DNA of 64,000 nt, from assembly GCA_947168655.1 (NCBI GenBank), contig CAMVMU010000001.1:1-64000 (forward strand), written 5' to 3'. Positions 37,780 through 47,553 of this stretch are shown here, piece by piece; the stretch's first letter is position 1, and each line of letters starts with the position of its first letter. The notes below the pieces were generated by a model. It was given only the letters and a program-made list of their open reading frames with translations, made no database searches and was not told the DNA's origin. Both the position numbers and the translations under genes were made by a program. The stretch comes from an uncultured Oscillospiraceae bacterium. GTDB lineage: Bacteria > Bacillota > Clostridia > Oscillospirales > Oscillospiraceae.

Positions 37780-38671
37780 ATGTTCTCCCCTCTTCTCCGC
37801 CCCAAAGGGCGTGATATGCGCCTCCGTCGCTGAGCGGTCCCTCGGAAAGGGCCAGCAGCGCGCGGCGATGATCCCGGCCGCCCACAGTGATAAGATCGCT
37901 GCGATAGGCCAGCATCAACCCAGACGGAACACCTACACTGCGAAACGGAAGCAGCGAAAAGTCCCCGCCCATGTGAATGTGGTGCAGGCGGACCATTTTT
38001 TCTTCCGGAGCTATCTTCTTCCGCAGAATCGTGCTGACCTCCTCAGGCCAGAGGGAGAACAGCACCTGCTGCTCCAGCACCAGCACCGCCTCCCCGCTGA
38101 CCGGATCACACAGGGTATTCCCCGTGTCGTACAGTGCCCGGACCGCCTGCTTCTTTCCTCCGATGGTGACTGTGATATCCATGATCTCTCCTCCCCCATG
38201 GCGCATCGACTGCCGGAACAGCAGCTGCACCAAGCCATAGAATACGACAGTTGCCGCAGCGAACAGCGGCCAGCTGATCTTGGCGCGAAACAGCATTCCG
38301 CCAAGCTGTCCCGGTGAGCCGCACGCCAGGCTCACCGCCAGCAGCAAGCCCGCCATGGCGCCGGAGAGCAGCAGGAACAACGCCACCAAACGCATCCGCC
38401 GCGGCTGAGGCCAGTAAGCCAGCAGCGACATTCCAACGCCGCAGGCAATCTTACACGCCGGGTGTGCCAGAAAACCGCACGGCGGCAGAAAAACGGCCAC
38501 GGCGTACACGCCGCCCAGTGCGGCGGCCAATGCCAGCCTTCTCCGGCGCAGGGGGACGCCAGCCATGCGCGCCGCCGTGAGCAGCAGCAGATAATCCACC
38601 AGCGCGTTGAGTGCAAACACCCGGTCGATGTAGATCACCGGCACCGGCACCACCTCCCCGTGCCAGCCCAT
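37721..38671 (-). CDS. spoIIGA: Sigma-E processing peptidase SpoIIGA
   Basis: [36 protein letters not shown] domain; [20 protein letters not shown] aspartic protease motif; upstream of sigE. Confidence 0.9.
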   Translation of the reverse strand: MGWHGEVVPVPVIYIDRVFALNALVDYLLLLTAARMAGVPLRRRRLALAAALGGVYAVAVFLPPCGFLAHPACKIACGVGMSLLAYWPQPRRMRLVALFLLLSGAMAGLLLAVSLACGSPGQLGGMLFRAKISWPLFAAATVVFYGLVQLLFRQSMRHGGGEIMDITVTIGGKKQAVRALYDTGNTLCDPVSGEAVLVLEQQVLFSLWPEEVSTILRKKIAPEEKMVRLHHIHMGGDFSLLPFRSVGVPSGLMLAYRSDLITVGGRDHRRALLALSEGPLSDGGAYHALWGGEEGRTYGKDLAHCSELDPGMDQAV

Positions 38672-38700
38672 TATAGCCGTGATACGCTGAAAAAACCGTC

Positions 38701-38735
38701 AAAAAAAGAGCCCGCCAAGTGGTGGGCTCTTTTTT
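38701..38735 (-). terminator. Intrinsic terminator
   Basis: aaaaaagagcccgcc-aagt-ggtgggctctttttt. Confidence 0.8.
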
Positions 38736-38742
38736 CGTTATG

Positions 38743-39030
38743 TTACATTTCAAAGTCAAAAATGGCCTTTTTCTCCAATAAATCGCCGTATTCCCGCTTC
38801 CACGCGCGGTGCATTTCAGACGCGTCGTAGAGGGGCAGCGCCTCTCGGTCCATGTCCAGGGAAATCATCACGTCGTAGCGGTTGTCCCGCTCCACGCAGC
38901 ATGGGTACACGTTTACGCCGTGTACACCGGGGATCTGGTCGGCGGCGGAAAACAGCTCACGGATCGGTTCCAGCAGCGCAGCCTTGTCGGTCACGCCGGT
39001 ATGGAACTTTGCCAATATCAGATGCTTCAC
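38743..39030 (-). CDS. Dabb family (stress-responsive A/B barrel) protein
   Basis: MKHLILAKFHTGVTDKAALLEPIRELF...DVMISLDMDREALPLYDASEMH. Confidence 0.75.
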   Translation of the reverse strand: MKHLILAKFHTGVTDKAALLEPIRELFSAADQIPGVHGVNVYPCCVERDNRYDVMISLDMDREALPLYDASEMHRAWKREYGDLLEKKAIFDFEM

Positions 39031-39040
39031 CGTTCTAACC

Positions 39041-39142
39041 TCAATTCATAACGTAGGGCAGGATCAGACCCGCCAGCATCAGAACTGCCAGCAGCAGGGC
39101 GATGCCCATTGCCACGTAGCGCGTCCACTTTCTCTGCTTCAT
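39041..39142 (-). CDS. 33-aa single-TM peptide
   Basis: MKQRKWTRYVAMGIALLLAVLMLAGLILPYVMN; ATGA overlap with the upstream DUF951-like gene. Confidence 0.55.
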   Translation of the reverse strand: MKQRKWTRYVAMGIALLLAVLMLAGLILPYVMN

Positions 39143-39333
39143 TTCGTCTCCTCCTCTTTCGGTAGTATGCTTCGAATGGCCTTCTCCGCCTTGCGCCGGG
39201 GGACCATCACCTCATGCCCGCATCCCAGGCACCGCAGCTTAATATCCATGCCCACGCGCAAAACCTCCCACGTCTTGCTTCCGCAGGGGTGCTGGCGTTT
39301 CAATTCCACTTTATCATGCAGTTTCAGATCCAC
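39139..39333 (-). CDS. DUF951-like protein
   Basis: MDLKLHDKVELKRQHPCGSKTWEVLRVGMDIKLRCLGCGHEVMVPRRKAEK. Confidence 0.8.
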   Translation of the reverse strand: MDLKLHDKVELKRQHPCGSKTWEVLRVGMDIKLRCLGCGHEVMVPRRKAEKAIRSILPKEEETK

Positions 39334-39343
39334 ATTCCGCCTC

Positions 39344-40606
39344 CTACTCTCCGCCTTTGATCAGATCCCAGTAGCGTTTGGCAGCCTGCTCCGTCTTGTT
39401 GTCGCCATATTCATAATAGCGTCTGTTCCCCATCTCCAACGGGAGATATCGCTGCGGCACGTAGTGGTTGGGGTAGCTGTGGGGATATTTGTATCGATCC
39501 GGTGCCTCGCTGCCGGTGCTGTCGGCGTGCACGTTCTGGAGATGGCGGGGAATCTGTCCCACTGCGCCGCGCTCAATATCGGCCATGGCCGCGTTGATGG
39601 CGGCCTCCACGGAGTTGGATTTCGGCGCCGTGGCCAGCATCAGCGCCGCCTCCGCCAACGGGATCCGCGCCTCCGGCAGACCGATCTGCACCGCAGCGTC
39701 CACGCATGCCTTGGTGATAGCGATGGCCTGCGGATATGCAAGGCCGATATCCTCCGCGGCAATCACCAGCAGACGCCGGCAGGGTGACAGCAGATCTCCG
39801 GCTGCCAGCAGCCGTCCCAGATAGTAGACCGCCGCATCCGGGTCAGAGCCGCGGATGGATTTCTGCAATACTGAGAGGAGATCATAGTGGTTGTCCCCAT
39901 CTCTGTCATACCGCATCGCACTGCGCTGAGCTAACTGTAAAGCGTCTTCCCTTGTCACATATAGTGCGCCGTTCCGAAGCCGTGCGGACTGATAGAGCAG
40001 TTCCACGGCGTTGATGGCCTTGCGCACATCGCCGCCGCAGGAAGAAGCAATGGCGGTCGGTACGCTATCCTCCCAGGAAAAAGGCAGGCCGCTTCGTTTT
40101 CCCACGATGCGCAGCGCCCGTTCCACGGCAGGGACCGTCTCCTCCGCCGTCAGCGCCTTGAACTCAAACACGGTGCTGCGGGAGAGCAGCGCATTGTAGA
40201 CATAGAAATAGGGGTTCTCGGTGGTGGAAGCGATGAGAGTGATCTTGCCGTTTTCCATGAACTCCAGCAGACTCTGCTGCTGTTTTTTGTTGAAATACTG
40301 GATCTCGTCCAGATACAGCAGCACGCCGTTGGGCGCCATCATGGTGTCCACGTCGGCGATGACGCTCTTCACGTCCTGGAGGGAAGCTGTGGTGGCGTTG
40401 AGATGGTAAAGCGCCTTCTCCGTCCGTTTGGCGATAATGTTGGCAATGGTGGTCTTTCCTGTCCCGGAGGGACCGTAAAAGATCATATTGGCGGAGGTGC
40501 CGTTCTCAATCAGCCGGCGCAGCAGGGCGCCTTCGCCCAGCAGATGCTTCTGCCCCGCCACCTCATCCAGCGTCTGGGGCCGGATCTCGTCTGCCAGCGG
40601 TCTCAT
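39344..40606 (-). CDS. rarA: Replication-associated recombination protein A (RarA/MgsA)
   Basis: MRPLADEIRPQTLDEVAGQKHLLGEGALLRR...MIFYGPSGTGKTTIANIIAKRTEKALYHLNATTASLQDVK. Confidence 0.93.
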   Translation of the reverse strand: MRPLADEIRPQTLDEVAGQKHLLGEGALLRRLIENGTSANMIFYGPSGTGKTTIANIIAKRTEKALYHLNATTASLQDVKSVIADVDTMMAPNGVLLYLDEIQYFNKKQQQSLLEFMENGKITLIASTTENPYFYVYNALLSRSTVFEFKALTAEETVPAVERALRIVGKRSGLPFSWEDSVPTAIASSCGGDVRKAINAVELLYQSARLRNGALYVTREDALQLAQRSAMRYDRDGDNHYDLLSVLQKSIRGSDPDAAVYYLGRLLAAGDLLSPCRRLLVIAAEDIGLAYPQAIAITKACVDAAVQIGLPEARIPLAEAALMLATAPKSNSVEAAINAAMADIERGAVGQIPRHLQNVHADSTGSEAPDRYKYPHSYPNHYVPQRYLPLEMGNRRYYEYGDNKTEQAAKRYWDLIKGGE

Positions 40607-40713
40607 ATGGTCACCTCCCTTGCCTTCGTTTCCGCACATACATTATATTGGAATTATATCACGAATTGCATTTTTCTGCAACCGCTGATATAATGAGGCC
40701 GAGGTGATGCCGA

Positions 40714-41346
40714 ATGAAGTCGAAAACCGACACCGTCGCTATCATAGAGCGTCTGAAAACCCTTTATCCCGATGCGGTTTGCTCTCTTGATTACGGAAAA
40801 GACTACGAACTGCTGATCTCCGTGCGGCTGTCCGCCCAATGCACCGACGCCCGGGTCAACCTGGTGACACCGGCTCTGTTCGATCGTTACCCGACGCTGG
40901 AGGCATTTGCCGCCGCAGACGTGGACGAAGTAGGACAATACATCCACTCCTGCGGCTTCTGGCGGGCCAAGGCCCGGGACATCGTGGGCAGCGCGCAGCA
41001 GCTTTTGGAGCGCTTTGACGGCCGGGTGCCGGACAATATGGAGGATTTGCTATCCCTTCCCGGCGTTGGACGGAAGACCGCCAATCTGCTGCTGGGCGAC
41101 ATCTACGGCAAGGAGGGCTATGTCTGCGACACCCACTGCATCCGCATCACCGGACGACTGGGCCTAACCGACGGCAGCAAGGACCCCTTGAAGGTGGAGC
41201 AGCAGCTCAGAGCCTGCATCCCGCCGGAGGAGTCCAACAATTTCTGCCACCGGATGGTGCTGTTCGGCCGCGACACCTGCACCGCACGCAGCCCCCAATG
41301 CGCCGGCTGCCCGCTGCGGGACCTATGTGACAACCCTGTGGAATGA
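40714..41346 (+). CDS. nth: Endonuclease III
   Basis: LPGVGRKTANLLLGDIYGKEGYVCDTHCIRITGRLGL HhH-GPD; C-terminal CX6CX2CX5C cluster. Confidence 0.95.
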   Translation: MKSKTDTVAIIERLKTLYPDAVCSLDYGKDYELLISVRLSAQCTDARVNLVTPALFDRYPTLEAFAAADVDEVGQYIHSCGFWRAKARDIVGSAQQLLERFDGRVPDNMEDLLSLPGVGRKTANLLLGDIYGKEGYVCDTHCIRITGRLGLTDGSKDPLKVEQQLRACIPPEESNNFCHRMVLFGRDTCTARSPQCAGCPLRDLCDNPVE

Positions 41347-41361
41347 CCAAACGTTATGATC

Positions 41362-41394
41362 CGTGTCTGCCCCAATGGGCAGGCACGTTTCTTT
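41362..41394 (+). terminator. nth intrinsic terminator
   Basis: cgtgtctgccc-caat-gggcaggcacg then tttcttttt. Confidence 0.75.
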
Positions 41395-41443
41395 TTGCCT
41401 TTTCATATACTGCCATGAGAAATGACTGAGGAGGCTCTATCCC

Positions 41444-41695
41444 ATGGATCAGAAGGAAATGATCGAACGGCTGAAACGGAATCCGGCGGCGGTGCAAGCC
41501 CTGTTGAACTCGCCGGATGGCCAGGCGCTGATGCGCATGCTGCAGGGGCAGGACAGCGGGCAGACGCTGGATCGGGCCGCGGCCCAGGCGTCCGGCGGCA
41601 ACACCGCCCAGATGACGCAGATGCTGAAAAACGTTATGTCCACACCGGGCGGCGCCCAGCTCATCAGGCGTATTGCCCAAAGCCTGCAAAAATAA
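41444..41695 (+). CDS. Small hypothetical protein (SPDGQALMRML motif)
   Basis: 83 aa, start ATG 41444; in a four-gene plus-strand cluster. Confidence 0.6.
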   Translation: MDQKEMIERLKRNPAAVQALLNSPDGQALMRMLQGQDSGQTLDRAAAQASGGNTAQMTQMLKNVMSTPGGAQLIRRIAQSLQK

Positions 41696-41713
41696 CGGAG
41701 GGAGGAGATCACC

Positions 41714-42085
41714 GTGGCCGAACTGGAGGATAGACTGAACGCGCTGCTGTCCGATCCGGACAGCATGGCGCAGGTCATGCAGATGGCCCAGCAGCTCTCG
41801 GCCACCATGGGACAGGATACTCCGCAGGAGTCCTCCCCTCCCCCTCCGCCTTCGCCCGGCGCGTCCCCCATGATGGACGGGCTGGATCCCAAGCTGTTGA
41901 CGCGGCTGCTGCCTTTGGTGAAGGAATACAGCCAGAGCAACAGCCGAACCATGCAGCTGCTGATGGCATTAAAGCCCTTCCTCAAACCGGAAAAGCAGGA
42001 GAAGGTTGCCCGGGCGGCTCAGCTCTCTCACTTGATCCACATCGGAAAGAAATTCCTGCTGGAGCGGAGGGACGGACATGTATAA
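41714..42085 (+). CDS. Hypothetical protein, 123 aa
   Basis: MAELEDRLNALLSDPDSMAQVMQMAQQLSATMG...; RBS gggaggagat. Confidence 0.6.
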   Translation: MAELEDRLNALLSDPDSMAQVMQMAQQLSATMGQDTPQESSPPPPPSPGASPMMDGLDPKLLTRLLPLVKEYSQSNSRTMQLLMALKPFLKPEKQEKVARAAQLSHLIHIGKKFLLERRDGHV

Positions 42086-42431
42086 CCGCTATATCCGAGA
42101 CGACTACGGGCGCTATGAACGAGTGCCACAATTTGACACGCCGCCTGCCTCGTCTCCCCCTCCTTTCACACCTCCCCCTTCTCCCGCTCCTCCTCCGCCG
42201 CCGCACCGAAGGCCAGAGGATTCCGTTCCTCCCCCGCCCATTTACGAACCCCTTCAGCCGCCCAAACCGAAGCTGCCGGATCTCCGGTTCTTTGATCAGC
42301 TGTTGGATAAGCTGCACCTGGGCGACATGGACTCCGGGGATTTGCTGCTGCTTTTGATCCTCTTTCTTCTTTTCCGTCAGGAAGCCGACGAGGAGGTGCT
42401 GATCGCGCTGGGACTGCTTCTGATTCTTTAG
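42078..42431 (+). CDS. Pro-rich hypothetical protein with Leu-rich hydrophobic tail
   Basis: PPASSPPPFTPPPSPAPPPPPHRRPEDSVPPPP...DLLLLLILFLLFRQEADEEVLIALGLLLIL; overlaps the upstream gene by 8 bp. Confidence 0.6.
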   Translation: MYNRYIRDDYGRYERVPQFDTPPASSPPPFTPPPSPAPPPPPHRRPEDSVPPPPIYEPLQPPKPKLPDLRFFDQLLDKLHLGDMDSGDLLLLLILFLLFRQEADEEVLIALGLLLIL

Positions 42432-42491
42432 GTGCACAGCTCTTCTCCTTCCGGCATAAGCTGGAGCGTAAACCAAAGGAGGAATACGACA

Positions 42492-42716
42492 ATGGATCAG
42501 GATTCAGTCATTATGCAGGGACGTGTGCTGCGGGTGCAGCGTGACAGTCTGTTGGTGCGAGACTGTCGCACCGGGCAGAACGTGCAGGTCAACACAAATC
42601 GCGCCAGGCGGTTTCGGATGGGTCAGCGCGTCATCATCCAATACAGCGGCGCCATGACCATGAGCATCCCGCCACAGATCAGCGCCGAGGAGATCATCCC
42701 CGCCGCCAGATGCTGA
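42492..42716 (+). CDS. Small beta-rich hypothetical protein, 74 aa
   Basis: MDQDSVIMQGRVLRVQRDSLLVRDCRTGQNVQVNTNRARRFRMGQRVIIQYSGAMTMSIPPQISAEEI; RBS aaaggagg. Confidence 0.6.
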   Translation: MDQDSVIMQGRVLRVQRDSLLVRDCRTGQNVQVNTNRARRFRMGQRVIIQYSGAMTMSIPPQISAEEIIPAARC

Positions 42717-42749
42717 GTGATCAGCAACCAGGGTCTTTTAACAAAATAG

Positions 42750-42777
42750 CAAAGGCAGACCGGCCGGTCTGCCTTTG
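42750..42777. terminator. Palindromic bidirectional terminator
   Basis: caaaggcagaccggccggtctgcctttg, T run on the plus side. Confidence 0.75.
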
Positions 42778-42795
42778 TTGTTTTTGCTGGTTGGT

Positions 42796-43497
42796 TTAAT
42801 CCAGGATCCTGCCATCCCTTGAAATCGTTACGACTTGCCAGGGAATGAACTTGCCGCTGTTGCGAAGCGCCGTCTCCGCTGCCCGCTGCAATCCGCCGCA
42901 GCAGGGCACCTCCATACGGACGACGGTCACGCTTTTCACGTCATTATCCCGGATGATCTCCGTCAGCTTCTGGGAATAATCTACCGCATCCAGCTTGGGA
43001 CAACCGATCAGGGTGATCTTGCCCTTCATGAAGGCTTCGTGCATATTGGCATAGGCGTATGCGGTGCAATCCGCCGCGATCAGCAGCCTTGCGCCATGAA
43101 AAAAGGGCGCTTGGGTGGGAAGAAGCTTGATCTGACAAGGCCACTGGTTCAGCCGGGACACAGGGCCGAAACTCCCTTGCGCCGCCGTGTTCTTATCGTC
43201 CCTGTTCAGATCCATCATTCGGGAGCCGGGGCATCCGCCTGCGCGGCGGGGCTCCGTTTTTTTCACCTGGCTGGCTTTTACCGCCGCCTCATCATAGGCA
43301 GGCGCCTCTCGCTCTTCAAAAGAGATGGCTCCAGTGGGACAGGCTGGCAGACAATCGCCAAAGCCGTCACAGAAGTTTTCTCTCACCAGCTTCGCCTTGC
43401 CGTCAACAATGTCGATCGCCCCCTCATGGCATGCGCCGGCACACAGACCGCAGCCGGTGCACTTTTCCTCATCAATGCGGATGATTTTGCGAACCAT
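42796..43497 (-). CDS. 4Fe-4S ferredoxin-like protein
   Basis: CTGCGLCAGACHEGAI and CDGFGDCLPACPTGAI clusters. Confidence 0.85.
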   Translation of the reverse strand: MVRKIIRIDEEKCTGCGLCAGACHEGAIDIVDGKAKLVRENFCDGFGDCLPACPTGAISFEEREAPAYDEAAVKASQVKKTEPRRAGGCPGSRMMDLNRDDKNTAAQGSFGPVSRLNQWPCQIKLLPTQAPFFHGARLLIAADCTAYAYANMHEAFMKGKITLIGCPKLDAVDYSQKLTEIIRDNDVKSVTVVRMEVPCCGGLQRAAETALRNSGKFIPWQVVTISRDGRILD

Positions 43498-43584
43498 ATC
43501 ATAGCCTCCCTTGTATTTTTGCCGGAATTGCCCTGCAGTTCCAACAAATCATAAGCAGTTGTAACCACGTTTTGAAAAAATGTG

Positions 43585-44949
43585 CTATTTATCCAGGATC
43601 AGTCTGCTGCGGTCCATCCACTTGCCCTTGCGGTAGTAGATCAGGATCGCCAGACCGGTGATCACCCAGGAAACAGCGTAGCAGTAGCAGAGGATGGGCA
43701 GGGTGTGGAACCATTGGAACACGGTGAGGATCCAGATGATGCGGAACAGACAGACGCCGAGGCCGATAATAATCACCGGACGCACCGCATCGCCCGCCCC
43801 GCGGAGCACCGCCGAGAGCACCTCGATCAGCGTCCACGTGAAGTAGAAGGGCACGAAATAGGTCATCATCTCATAGGTGGTATCGATGACGGCCTGATCC
43901 TTCGTGAGGATATGCAGCAGGGGCCGCCCCGCCAGCATGATCAGGGCGCTGAGACCTACGGCGATGCTGAAAGACAGGATCATGCCCTGCCGGACGCAGA
44001 GCTTGACACGGTCGTGCTTCCGTGCGCCCAGATTCTGCCCCACAAAGCTCGTGATAGCCGCGCCCAGTGCGTTGCTGACCGCCCAGAAAATACCGTCCGT
44101 CTTGGAGGTCATGGCCCAGGAGGCTACCACCACCGTGCCCAGGGAGTTCACGCCGATCTGCACGATCATATTGGATACGCCGTACATGGCGTTCTGCACT
44201 CCGGAGGGCAGACCCAGCCGGAACATGTTTCTGAGATACACGCCCCGGAGCTTCAGCTCCTTCAAGCTGAGACGGTAATCCTCCTTTGTGCGCATGAGCT
44301 TCACCGTCAGAAGAGCCATGTTGACCACCTGGGCCGCCACCGTGGCAACGGCGACGCCGGCGATGCCCCAGTGAAACACCACCACAAACAGAGTGTCCAG
44401 CAGGATGTTCGTCACGCAGCCCACCACCATGAAGAGGAAGGGGCTCACGGAGTCGCCCACGGAGCGGAGCATGTTGGACTCCATGTTCAAAACCAGAATA
44501 AAGGGCACGCCGATAAAATAAATCCGCAGATAGAGGACCGATGCCTGGAGGGTATCCTCCGGCGTGCGGAGCAAGTGGAGCATGGTAGGGGCTGCCACAA
44601 TGCCCAATGCCATCAGCACCAGACCCAGCAGGGTGAAAACGGCAATGGCATTGCCGGCAGCCACGGGGACGTCCTCCCTGCGCCCCGCCCCGTAGATCTG
44701 TGCGATGACCACCGAGGCGCCCGCCGTGGTGGCCACAAAGAAGCCGATGAGCACGTTGATGATCTGGGCGGAGCTGCCGCCCACGGCGGCCAGGGCGATG
44801 GTGCCCACAAAGCGACCCACGATAAGCCCGTCCACCGCGTTATAGAGCTGCTGGATACAGGTGCCTGCCGCGATGGGCAGGAAGAACAGCAGCAGCTGCT
44901 GCCATACCACGCCCTCGGTCAAATCTCGATTGGAAAGCTGTTTCTTCAT
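43585..44949 (-). CDS. MATE family efflux transporter
   Basis: 454 aa, 12-TM-like; QQLYNAVDGLIVGRFVGTIALAAVGGSSAQIINVLIGFF. Confidence 0.9.
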   Translation of the reverse strand: MKKQLSNRDLTEGVVWQQLLLFFLPIAAGTCIQQLYNAVDGLIVGRFVGTIALAAVGGSSAQIINVLIGFFVATTAGASVVIAQIYGAGRREDVPVAAGNAIAVFTLLGLVLMALGIVAAPTMLHLLRTPEDTLQASVLYLRIYFIGVPFILVLNMESNMLRSVGDSVSPFLFMVVGCVTNILLDTLFVVVFHWGIAGVAVATVAAQVVNMALLTVKLMRTKEDYRLSLKELKLRGVYLRNMFRLGLPSGVQNAMYGVSNMIVQIGVNSLGTVVVASWAMTSKTDGIFWAVSNALGAAITSFVGQNLGARKHDRVKLCVRQGMILSFSIAVGLSALIMLAGRPLLHILTKDQAVIDTTYEMMTYFVPFYFTWTLIEVLSAVLRGAGDAVRPVIIIGLGVCLFRIIWILTVFQWFHTLPILCYCYAVSWVITGLAILIYYRKGKWMDRSRLILDK

Positions 44950-44973
44950 ATATCTGCCTCGAAAAAAAGGTTG

Positions 44974-45597
44974 TTACGCTTCAAACCAATGCGCGGCAAA
45001 TTCCGCCACAGCGGAGGTCAGTTTCTTGATCTCCCAATGGGCGGCATTCACCGTCAGGTCGAACATGCTGCTGTCCCCCCGGGTCTTGCCGGTCAGGATC
45101 TCCCTGGTCTGGGCGCGGTTTCTGTCGATGCGGCGGATGTTTCGGAGGATCTCTTTCTCCGTCAGGCGCTCTGACTTGGGCTTCTTCTCCTCGTGGGACA
45201 TGCAGCGCGCCAGGCGGGCCTGCAGATCGGCACAGACGTACACCCGGAACGGATGGTACTCATGCAGTATTACGTCGGCGTCCCGTCCAACGATGACGCA
45301 GTCATTGCCTGCCTCGGCAATTGCCCGGATGATTTCGCCCTGCCGCCGGAGCAGTTGAGTCCGTGCATCGTGGTCAAAGCCGAGATGGGAAAAACTGTTT
45401 TTATACGTCAGCTGTACGTTGTGCCAGCCGTGGTGGCTCAGGGAAAACCGGACGTCCTCCGGGCTCATGCCCCGCTCCTGCGCCAGGGTCTCGATGATCT
45501 CCTTGTCATAATAGTCCCAGCCCAGCAGGTCGGAGAGCCGTTTGCCCAGCTCTCTGCCGCCGCTGCCAAACTGTCTGCTGATGGTAATGATTCGCAT
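44974..45597 (-). CDS. Cytidylate kinase-like family protein
   Basis: MRIITISRQFGSGGRELGKRLSDLLGWDYYDKEIIETLAQERGMSPEDV. Confidence 0.88.
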   Translation of the reverse strand: MRIITISRQFGSGGRELGKRLSDLLGWDYYDKEIIETLAQERGMSPEDVRFSLSHHGWHNVQLTYKNSFSHLGFDHDARTQLLRRQGEIIRAIAEAGNDCVIVGRDADVILHEYHPFRVYVCADLQARLARCMSHEEKKPKSERLTEKEILRNIRRIDRNRAQTREILTGKTRGDSSMFDLTVNAAHWEIKKLTSAVAEFAAHWFEA

Positions 45598-45732
45598 CTG
45601 AGATTACCTGCTCTTCCTGTCAGAATGGGGTCCGCGTTTCTATCACGATTTATCAAAATACCACTGTTTCAGGACTTTGTCAACTTATGGAGAAAAGAAC
45701 ACAGCCACCTTTTCTCATCTCACTTGTCATAA

Positions 45733-45768
45733 AAAAGAATGACCTGTCAACAGACAGGTCATTCTTTT
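45733..45768 (-). terminator. tRNA-Gln terminator
   Basis: aaaagaatgacctgtc-aaca-gacaggtcattctttt perfect 16-bp stem. Confidence 0.8.
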
Positions 45769-45841
45769 GGCAGCGGGAGAAGGATTCGAACCCTCACATA
45801 CGGAGTCAGAGTCCGCTGTGCTACCTTTACACAATCCCGCT
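45768..45841 (-). tRNA. tRNA-Gln (CTG) with encoded CCA
   Basis: AGCGGGATTGTGTAAAGGTAGCACAGCGGACTCTGACTCCGTATGTGAGGGTTCGAATCCTTCTCCCGCTGCCA folds as a cloverleaf; loop CTCTGAC gives anticodon CTG. Confidence 0.92.
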
Positions 45842-45963
45842 GTGTTCCTGACGAACAAAGATTATTATACAGATTCCACGGCGTTTGTCAACAGTTTTTT
45901 TCACACAAGCGGAAATAATCCCGGCCCGCCCGGGCGGACGGGTCGGGAGGTTATCCTAAGACG

Positions 45964-46518
45964 TTATTTCCTGTCGAACAGCTTTTGCGCCGGAACGATC
46001 AGCACCGCGCAGATCGCCACGGCCAGGATCGTGTTGGGCACCATGTAGGTGCCGTTATAGAGCAGTGAGTACAGGGCAGGGGTCATATTCTTGATGCCCA
46101 TGAACTCATCCGGCATGTACTGGGCGTAAACGGTGACGCCGCTGATAAAGTGGATCACGAAGCGGGCCAGGCAGCCGATGAGAGCAGCCACAGGCAGCAG
46201 CTTGTACTTCCGGCGCAGGATGCCGGCCAGGCCCACCGCGGCATAGGCCACAGAATAGTCGAAGATGATGGAAACCCAGCTGATGGAGCCGTGGCTGCCG
46301 ATAAAGTACTTCAGCGTACCGAAGGCAAGACCGGCCAGCACGCCCCAGCCGCAGCCCCAGCGGACGGCGAACACGATCAGCGGGATCATCACCAGATCAA
46401 TGGAGCCGCCGAACCCGCCAAAGGTCAGGCCGATGGGAATTTTCAGATAGCTCAATGCAATGGACAGGGCGATACATACGCCGGCCTCCGCCAGCATCAG
46501 GGTCTTTTTGTCTTTCAT
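45964..46518 (-). CDS. thiT: Energy-coupled thiamine transporter ThiT
   Basis: ALSYLKIPIGLTFGGFGGSIDLVMIPLIVFAVRWGCGWGVLAGLAFGTLKYFIG; TPP riboswitch upstream. Confidence 0.9.
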   Translation of the reverse strand: MKDKKTLMLAEAGVCIALSIALSYLKIPIGLTFGGFGGSIDLVMIPLIVFAVRWGCGWGVLAGLAFGTLKYFIGSHGSISWVSIIFDYSVAYAAVGLAGILRRKYKLLPVAALIGCLARFVIHFISGVTVYAQYMPDEFMGIKNMTPALYSLLYNGTYMVPNTILAVAICAVLIVPAQKLFDRK

Positions 46519-46595
46519 CGTTCAATAGTCCTTTCCACAAAAAAATACCTCACGGCGGGCCGTGGGGCGTGGAAATGCGGTATAAATGATGGTAT

Positions 46596-46686
46596 CGCAT
46601 TCCTACGCCGGCATTACCCGGATCAGGTTCGAGGGTCGCAGCGGCTCTACGCTGCGTCTCAGCCGGCTTGCGCCAGCGCCCCTTGG
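46596..46686 (-). ncRNA. TPP riboswitch (THI element)
   Basis: Minus strand GGGGCGCTGGCGCAAGCCGGCTGAGACGCAGC...ACCCTCGAACCTGATCCGGGTAATGCCGGCGTAGGAATG. Confidence 0.95.
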
Positions 46687-46759
46687 ATTGTGAGATCATT
46701 GTATCACCGGTGCGATACCATGTCAAGGCGCAGAATCCGTGAATCGCGGGATACGCCGG

Positions 46760-47518
46760 CTATCGCAGTTTGAAGAAGCGCAGAATCTGCGCAATCGCAA
46801 GATCCATATTTCTGGGGTCAATGAATCTGTGGTCTGCCGTCTCAAAGGGGATCAACTCAATGCAGTATTCGTCGGCAAAGGCGCTGACCTCGTCAAATGG
46901 CACAATCTCGTCCTTCACACCGTGCAGGATCAGCATGTCGTCGGCATAATCAAGATAGTCCCGCTTCCGGATGTCGTCTGCCTTCAGTTCCTCCAAAAAG
47001 TCCGACGTGATCTCCACCTTGCGGTCAAAACCCACCAGGGCCGGCTTGCCCTTGTTCAGCTTGTCAATGGCGTCCGGATCCAGAATTGTCTTTGTCAGGA
47101 CCTCATACATGGGAACCGCGGGACAGCGCAGCGCCAGCCGTTCAAAGGGATTGCCGTGGATCGCCAGATAGCGCAAAAACAGATACCCGCCGAAGCTTGT
47201 GGCATAGCCCAGCAGCCGCTCCGGGGTCCAGGCTTGCTCAATGTGTTCCAGTACCAGGCGCAGATAGCTATCGCAGGCGTCCAGCGTGATCTTTTTCAAG
47301 GCGTCATCGCCATGGCCCGGCCAGTTGAAGCAGAGAACCAACACGCTTTTGTTTTTTTCCAATACGCGGCCGGCAAAGCGCTCCACTGCTTTGTTGTCCT
47401 TGTGGCCTCCGAATCCGTGGCCACACAGGATCACTGTCCGGGGCGTTTTCCAATCGTCGTAATATGCCTTGCAGCGGATGCTCAACTTTTCGGCGTTGAT
47501 CGTGAAATACTTTTCCAT
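46760..47518 (-). CDS. Alpha/beta hydrolase
   Basis: VILCGHGFGGHKDNKAVERFA...YATSFGGYLFLRYLAIHG; ILHGVKDEIVPFDEV. Confidence 0.8.
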   Translation of the reverse strand: MEKYFTINAEKLSIRCKAYYDDWKTPRTVILCGHGFGGHKDNKAVERFAGRVLEKNKSVLVLCFNWPGHGDDALKKITLDACDSYLRLVLEHIEQAWTPERLLGYATSFGGYLFLRYLAIHGNPFERLALRCPAVPMYEVLTKTILDPDAIDKLNKGKPALVGFDRKVEITSDFLEELKADDIRKRDYLDYADDMLILHGVKDEIVPFDEVSAFADEYCIELIPFETADHRFIDPRNMDLAIAQILRFFKLR

Positions 47519-47553
47519 GAATCGTTGAATTCTCTCTGTTATTATCTTCGGGT

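Noticed and set aside
43582-45174. 530-aa His/Gln-rich plus-strand ORF
   Set aside because: Antisense of the MATE transporter and the cytidylate kinase-like gene.
45767-46048. 93-aa plus-strand ORF across the tRNA
   Set aside because: Begins in the reverse complement of tRNA-Gln; not a protein gene.
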